Positions 15,467 through 15,472 of a stretch of 15,472 nt of DNA are shown in pieces. The notes beneath the pieces are model-generated. The model made no database searches, was not told the origin of the DNA, and saw only the letters and a list, made by a program, of their open reading frames with translations. The DNA is taken from positions 1 through 15,472 of the forward strand of contig JAKEEL010000123.1 of assembly GCA_022616595.1 (NCBI GenBank), read 5' to 3'. The stretch comes from Methylococcaceae bacterium. GTDB taxonomy: Bacteria; Pseudomonadota; Gammaproteobacteria; Methylococcales; UBA1147. A program made the translations under genes and the position numbers. Within the stretch, counting starts at the first letter, position 1, and each line of letters begins with the position of its first letter.

Positions 15467-15472
15467 GATATA

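Noticed and set aside
1..15472. A new kind of defence or mobile system
   Set aside because: Every large gene matches a family already linked to exosortase A EPS loci; no integrase, transposase, nuclease, toxin or repeat array was seen.

Overview
The window is one uninterrupted, co-directional block of eleven complete genes plus one gene cut by the left edge, all on the + strand. It is the core of an exosortase A (XrtA, also called EpsH type 1) exopolysaccharide locus. Loci of this kind pair an envelope exopolysaccharide (EPS) pathway with the PEP-CTERM protein-sorting transpeptidase. They are known from Gram-negative bacteria, mainly Beta- and Gammaproteobacteria. The outer-membrane beta-barrel gene, the Wzz/GumC-type chain-length protein, the BY-kinase and the moderately GC-rich codon use fit that assignment. 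The genus cannot be decided from the sequence.

Layout. Positions 1-3732 carry the export and length-control machinery: the C-terminal part of a polysaccharide co-polymerase, a cytoplasmic tyrosine autokinase whose gene overlaps the next one, and a large outer-membrane barrel. Positions 3743-5997 carry an ExeA/GspA-like AAA ATPase and, overlapping it by 4 nt, a non-hydrolysing UDP-GlcNAc 2-epimerase (WecB type). Positions 6088-9223 carry a NodB/DUF3473 polysaccharide deacetylase, a FemAB/GNAT-fold protein and a GT4-like sugar transferase. Positions 9332-10888 carry exosortase A fused in one chain to an EpsI domain. Positions 10897-15417 carry a GT4 glycosyltransferase, an asparagine-synthase-like amidotransferase and another GT4 glycosyltransferase.

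How they probably work together (inference from family knowledge). The epimerase supplies UDP-ManNAc. Three glycosyltransferases assemble a repeat unit on a lipid carrier. The deacetylase, the amidotransferase and the FemAB-like protein tailor the sugar or add amino or acyl groups. The co-polymerase and kinase pair sets chain length, and the barrel and the ATPase serve export. XrtA cleaves PEP-CTERM proteins, which in such genomes are encoded elsewhere and are thought to be attached to, or exported with, the polysaccharide. The initiating sugar transferase, Wza-like porin, flippase and polymerase are not in the window and presumably flank it.

No tRNA, rRNA, CRISPR array, insertion sequence or prophage signal was seen. 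No intergenic stretch exceeds 168 bp. The longest (14050-14217) holds a possible 12-codon leader ORF with a very good Shine-Dalgarno sequence. The system is a known one. The points most worth checking are the XrtA-EpsI fusion, the epimerase inside the operon, and the small leader ORF.
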